From assembly GCA_964390295.1 (NCBI GenBank), contig CAYMHR010000018.1, positions 1-27,163 on the forward strand: a DNA stretch of 27,163 bases. The letters run 5' to 3'. Made by a program: the position numbers and the translations under genes. Positions 24,432 to 27,163 of this stretch are shown piece after piece (positions within the stretch are counted from its first letter, which is position 1; every line of letters starts with the position of its first letter). The stretch comes from RGIG3009 sp964390295 (GTDB lineage: Bacteria > Bacillota > Clostridia > Oscillospirales > Acutalibacteraceae). The notes beneath the pieces were generated by a model. That model searched no databases, had not been told where the DNA came from, and saw nothing but the letters and a program-made list of their open reading frames with translations.

Positions 24432-24464
24432 AAATCCGACCTATGGTTATCATAGGTCGGATTT
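24432..24464 (-). terminator. Intrinsic terminator of the lrp-aminotransferase-ispE operon
   Basis: A 14-bp perfect stem AAATCCGACCTATG (24432-24445) with CATAGGTCGGATTT (24451-24464) and a 5-base loop. Read on the minus strand it is followed by TTTGTGTTG, a usable U-rich tail, 28 nt past the ispE stop. Confidence 0.82.
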
Positions 24465-24492
24465 ATCGTTTTATGAGTGTCCACGGGGCTGC

Positions 24493-25410
24493 TTACAGCA
24501 GATCGGGGGCGACGCGCTGGAACCGCGCCAGCGGATGCGCGACGCGCACGTTTTCGGGGCGAACGAAGCCGGTGGTATCGTTGCCGTCGGCTTGGCAAAA
24601 CGCCGCACGTACCGCGTCCGCCGCCGCTTCGGCTGTGGCGGAGTTTTCAAACAGGCCGAACACGGCGGAGCCACTGCCGGTGAGTGCTGCCGCCAGCGCG
24701 CCGTGCTCGCGCAGAAACGCGGTGAGTGTGGCGGTGTGGGGCAGTGCCAGAGGGGCCTCAAAGCTGTTACCGACGTGCGCCGCGACACCGCGCAAATCCT
24801 GTTGCTCCAGCGCGGCGAGCATCCCGTCAACGTCGGGATGAAACAGCGTTGCCTCACCGTCCAGTCGGCGGTACGCTTCCGGGGTGGAAACGCCGCCCTC
24901 CGGCTTAACGACCACGAAGGTGCTGTTGGGCAACGAGGCGATCGGTGACAGCTCGGTGCCGGTCCCCTCGGCCAGCAGGGTGCCGCCGATCAGGAAAAAC
25001 GGCACGTCGGCGCCAAGCTCGGCGGCGATGGCGAGCTGATCCTCCGGTGTGAGCGCGTGCTTGACCGCGACGGTCAAGGCACGCAGGATCGTGGCGGCAT
25101 CGCTGGAGCCGCCGCCCATGCCGGCTTCGACGGGCACGTCCTTGTGAATGGTGACGGTGAAGGCGCAGGGAACGCCGGCACGCTCGCAAAACAGCTTGGC
25201 CGCGCGGGTGGCGATGTTGGCGTCGTCCTGCGGCAGGCCGCCGTCGCAGGTGAGGTGCCATTGCCCGTCGTCCGAGGGAGCGACGGTGACGGTGTCGTAC
25301 CAGTCGATGGTTTGCATGACTGTCCGCAGGGTGTGATACCCGTCGGCACGCCGACCAGTGACGTCCAGCACCAGATTCAGCTTGGCGGGGGCCGCAAATT
25401 TGAGCGTCAT
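24493..25410 (-). CDS. ispE: 4-diphosphocytidyl-2-C-methyl-D-erythritol kinase
   Basis: IspE phosphorylates CDP-methylerythritol with ATP in the MEP pathway to IPP and DMAPP. The 305-residue GHMP kinase has K10 in AAPAKLNL near the N terminus, DGYHTL (23-28), the glycine-rich ATP loop PVEAGMGGGSSDAA (93-106), catalytic D135 in ADVPFF, and the C-terminal GHMP motif ALTGSGSAVFG. The ATG at 25410 overlaps the aminotransferase stop by 4 nt (ATGA), so it is coupled to that gene. A much longer reading in the same frame exists upstream but only shadows the aminotransferase. It is the last gene of the operon, followed by a terminator. The DMAPP made downstream is also the substrate of MiaA. Confidence 0.96.
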   Translation of the reverse strand: MTLKFAAPAKLNLVLDVTGRRADGYHTLRTVMQTIDWYDTVTVAPSDDGQWHLTCDGGLPQDDANIATRAAKLFCERAGVPCAFTVTIHKDVPVEAGMGGGSSDAATILRALTVAVKHALTPEDQLAIAAELGADVPFFLIGGTLLAEGTGTELSPIASLPNSTFVVVKPEGGVSTPEAYRRLDGEATLFHPDVDGMLAALEQQDLRGVAAHVGNSFEAPLALPHTATLTAFLREHGALAAALTGSGSAVFGLFENSATAEAAADAVRAAFCQADGNDTTGFVRPENVRVAHPLARFQRVAPDLL

Positions 25411-26585
25411 GACGCACCTCCGCAGTCGGCTAAAAAGTCGCGGATGCGCGACAGCGCTTCGGTGATATGCTTGAGCGAGTAGCAGTAGGAGATGCGGACG
25501 AAGCCCTCGCCGCAGGCACCGAACGCGGTGCCCGGCACCACGGCCACGTGCTTTTCGTACAGCAGACGCTTGCAAAACTCCTCGCTGGACAGCCCGGTTT
25601 TTTGAATGGAGGGGAACACGTAAAACGCGCCCTCCGGGGCGAAACAGGTGAGCCCCATGTCGTCCAGCTCGCGCACGATGAGCCGCCGGCGCACGTCGTA
25701 ATCGGCGCGCATGGCGGCAATATCCTCCTCGCCGTGGCGCAGGGCTTCGATCGCCGCGTGCTGGGCGGTGGTGGGCGCGCACATGAGCGCGTACTGGTGC
25801 AGTTTTGTCATCATTTTTAAGATCGGCGCCGGGCCGCAGGCATAGCCGAGCCGCCAGCCGGTCATGGCGAACGATTTGGAAAAGCCGCCGATGTACACGG
25901 TGCGTTCCGCCATGCCGGGCAGGGAGGAGATGCTGACGTGCGTTTCGTCGCCGTAGGTGAGGTCGTTGTAAATCTCGTCCGACAGCACCAGAATATCGGT
26001 GCCGCGCAGTACCTCTGCGATCGCCTCCAGATGCGCGCGCCGCATGACGGCACCGGTGGGGTTGCCGGGATACGGCAGGACCAACAGCTTGGTGCGCGGT
26101 GTGATGGCGGCGCGGAGTGCGTCGGCGGTGAGGCGGAAGGCGTCCTCCGCACGGGTGATGATGGGCACCGGTGTGCCGCCTGCCAGCCGGGTGAGCGGAT
26201 CGTAGCAGACGAAGCTGGGCTGGGGAATGAGTACCTCGTCGCCCGGCTCGATGAGCGCGCGCAGACACAGATCGATGCCCTCACTGCCGCCTACCGTGAC
26301 CAGAATCTCCGATTTGGGGTCGTAGACGTTGCCGGTGCGCTGTGCCACGAAATCGCGGATCGCTTCGCGCAGGGCGAGCAGGCCGGCGTTGGGCGTGTAC
26401 CAGGTTTTGCCCTTTTCCAGCGATTCGATGCCCTTTTCGCGGATGTGGTACGGGGTGGTGAAATCGGGTTCACCGATCGACAGCGAGATGACGTCCTCCA
26501 TCTCGTTGGCGATGTCGAAAAACCGCCGAATCCCGGAGGGGGGAACCTCCTGCAGGGTACGGTTGATGAGCTTGCTATAGTCCAT
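25407..26585 (-). CDS. Class I/II PLP-dependent aminotransferase (aspartate aminotransferase-like)
   Basis: The 392-residue fold-type I enzyme moves amino groups between amino and keto acids. Active-site residues are visible: SIGEPDF (36-42), N175 in PGNPTG, D203 and Y206 in SDEIYND, the PLP lysine K237 in GGFSKSFAMTGWRLGY, and the substrate carboxylate arginine R364 in GFVRISYC. This is the subgroup containing Bacillus PatA and many AspC/AspB relatives, so the exact substrate (aspartate, aromatic or N-acetyl-diaminopimelate-type) is open. It starts 2 nt after the Lrp-type regulator stop codon and overlaps ispE by 4 nt. The neighbouring regulator probably responds to its substrate or product. 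Confidence 0.93.
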   Translation of the reverse strand: MDYSKLINRTLQEVPPSGIRRFFDIANEMEDVISLSIGEPDFTTPYHIREKGIESLEKGKTWYTPNAGLLALREAIRDFVAQRTGNVYDPKSEILVTVGGSEGIDLCLRALIEPGDEVLIPQPSFVCYDPLTRLAGGTPVPIITRAEDAFRLTADALRAAITPRTKLLVLPYPGNPTGAVMRRAHLEAIAEVLRGTDILVLSDEIYNDLTYGDETHVSISSLPGMAERTVYIGGFSKSFAMTGWRLGYACGPAPILKMMTKLHQYALMCAPTTAQHAAIEALRHGEEDIAAMRADYDVRRRLIVRELDDMGLTCFAPEGAFYVFPSIQKTGLSSEEFCKRLLYEKHVAVVPGTAFGACGEGFVRISYCYSLKHITEALSRIRDFLADCGGAS

Positions 26586-26587
26586 GC

Positions 26588-27061
26588 TTACAAAATTCCT
26601 CTCTCATCGGGAGCTTCGTCCAGAAACGGGACGTGGCTTTCCTTATAGCGGCGCAGGACGAAATGCGTCGCAGTGGACTGCACCGACTCCAGCGGTGCCA
26701 GACGGCGCGCCACGAAGTTGGCGATCTCCTGGAAGGTGCGGCCGTTGACGCGCACCGACAGGTCGTAGCCGCCCGACATGAGGTAGACGCTTTCCACCTC
26801 GTCGAACGCCATGATTTGCTCGGCGATGCCCTCGAAGCCGACGTCGCGGCGCGGAATGACCTTCAGCTCGATGATGGCGGTGACGCAGTCGCGGTCGGTT
26901 TTATCCCAGTCGATGAGGGCTTTGTAGGCGCGGATGGCGCCGCATTTTTCCAGTGTGGTGATGCGCTCGCAGACCTCGGCCTCCGAGACGTTGAGCATGG
27001 CGGCGAGCTGTGCGTTGGTAAGGCGCGCGTTGTCGTCCAACAGCTTGAGTAATTTATCCAT
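26588..27061 (-). CDS. Lrp/AsnC family transcriptional regulator
   Basis: The 157-residue protein has an N-terminal winged helix-turn-helix (LLKLLDDNARLTNAQLAAML, then NVSEAEVCERITTLE) and a C-terminal RAM/AsnC ligand-binding domain (about 60-140, with MAFDEVESVYLMSGGYDLSV), the usual layout of amino-acid-responsive Lrp-type regulators. The ATG at 27061 is preceded by AGGAGG on the minus strand; an earlier in-frame ATG at 27136 reads through GC-rich non-conserved sequence and is rejected. It is the first gene of the operon with the aminotransferase and ispE. No convincing promoter was found in the 102 nt before it. Confidence 0.93.
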   Translation of the reverse strand: MDKLLKLLDDNARLTNAQLAAMLNVSEAEVCERITTLEKCGAIRAYKALIDWDKTDRDCVTAIIELKVIPRRDVGFEGIAEQIMAFDEVESVYLMSGGYDLSVRVNGRTFQEIANFVARRLAPLESVQSTATHFVLRRYKESHVPFLDEAPDERGIL

Positions 27062-27140
27062 GATATGACCTCCTACGATCAAAATGTACAGGATCAGCGA
27101 GGGCGCCGCCGCCCACTTCGGTAGGTGGCGATCCATTGAG

Positions 27141-27163
27141 TTTGTACGAACGCTGTCTCTCCC
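27141..27163. repeat. Edge of a further repeat-mosaic copy
   Basis: The last 13 bases, CGCTGTCTCTCCC (27151-27163), are identical to 24188-24200 in cluster B, where they are followed by the GTCACCGTC hairpin. Just before them GTTTGTAC is a near match to the reverse complement of GTACAAAC near 24308. The window ends before the rest can be seen. Confidence 0.5.

Noticed and set aside
25411..26268. Apparent long N-terminal extension of IspE (591-residue fusion)
   Set aside because: The extra part is an Arg/His/Ala-rich shadow of the aminotransferase in another frame; IspE proper starts at ATG 25410 with normal family length.
27062..27110. GATC-flanked TGTACATT as an autoregulated lrp promoter
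   Set aside because: The -10 match is poor, the -35 position is GC-rich and the symmetry is limited to GATC ends; not supportable without comparison.
1..27163. tRNA or rRNA genes
   Set aside because: No tRNA- or rRNA-like sequence was noticed in the gaps; this was judged by eye, so a covariance-model scan would be needed to be sure.

Overview
The window looks like a chromosomal segment of a moderately high-GC Clostridia member, probably an Oscillospiraceae/Ruminococcaceae-type gut anaerobe. This rests on gene order (miaB, a YmcA/YlbF-type gene, mutS, mutL and miaA, then the yggS, sepF, ylmH, divIVA, ileS, lspA, rluD block typical of Firmicutes), on strong AGGAGG-type ribosome binding sites, and on palindromic CCTCCCCTTACACAGGGGAGG-type repeats that I recall from that group. 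The genus cannot be fixed from sequence alone.

Layout. 1-1717: a terminator of an upstream unit, murC on the minus strand with its own terminator, and a divergent promoter region. 1718-9055: miaB, a YmcA/YlbF-family gene, mutS, mutL, miaA (tRNA A37 modification plus mismatch repair). 9075-17188: a HlyD-like membrane protein, yggS, sepF, ylmH, divIVA, ileS, lspA, rluD (division/septum block plus isoleucyl-tRNA synthetase, lipoprotein signal peptidase and pseudouridine synthase). Everything from miaB to rluD is on the plus strand with tiny gaps or overlaps, so it could be read as one very long unit from the promoter at 1629-1657.

17189-23966: an accessory stretch. It has an ABC exporter (ATPase plus eight-TM FtsX-type permease) behind a strong promoter with two near-identical palindromic operators. 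Then comes a stand-alone COG3910-like ATPase with its own extended -10 promoter, a repeat-filled gap, and a two-component system followed by a small two-TM membrane protein and a clear terminator. 23967-24431 is a gene-free mosaic of hairpin repeats. 24432-27061 is a minus-strand operon: Lrp/AsnC regulator, class I aminotransferase, ispE, terminator. The last bases of the window look like the start of another copy of the repeat mosaic.

Most of the window is core housekeeping. I did not find an obviously new defence or biosynthetic system. The best leads are the duplicated GTTAGC-N4-GCTAAC operator in front of the exporter, the apparent loss of a normal start codon in the response regulator, the modular hairpin repeats, the HlyD-like protein embedded in the division cluster in place of the usual small ylm genes, and the short-loop histidine kinase with its uncharacterised membrane partner.
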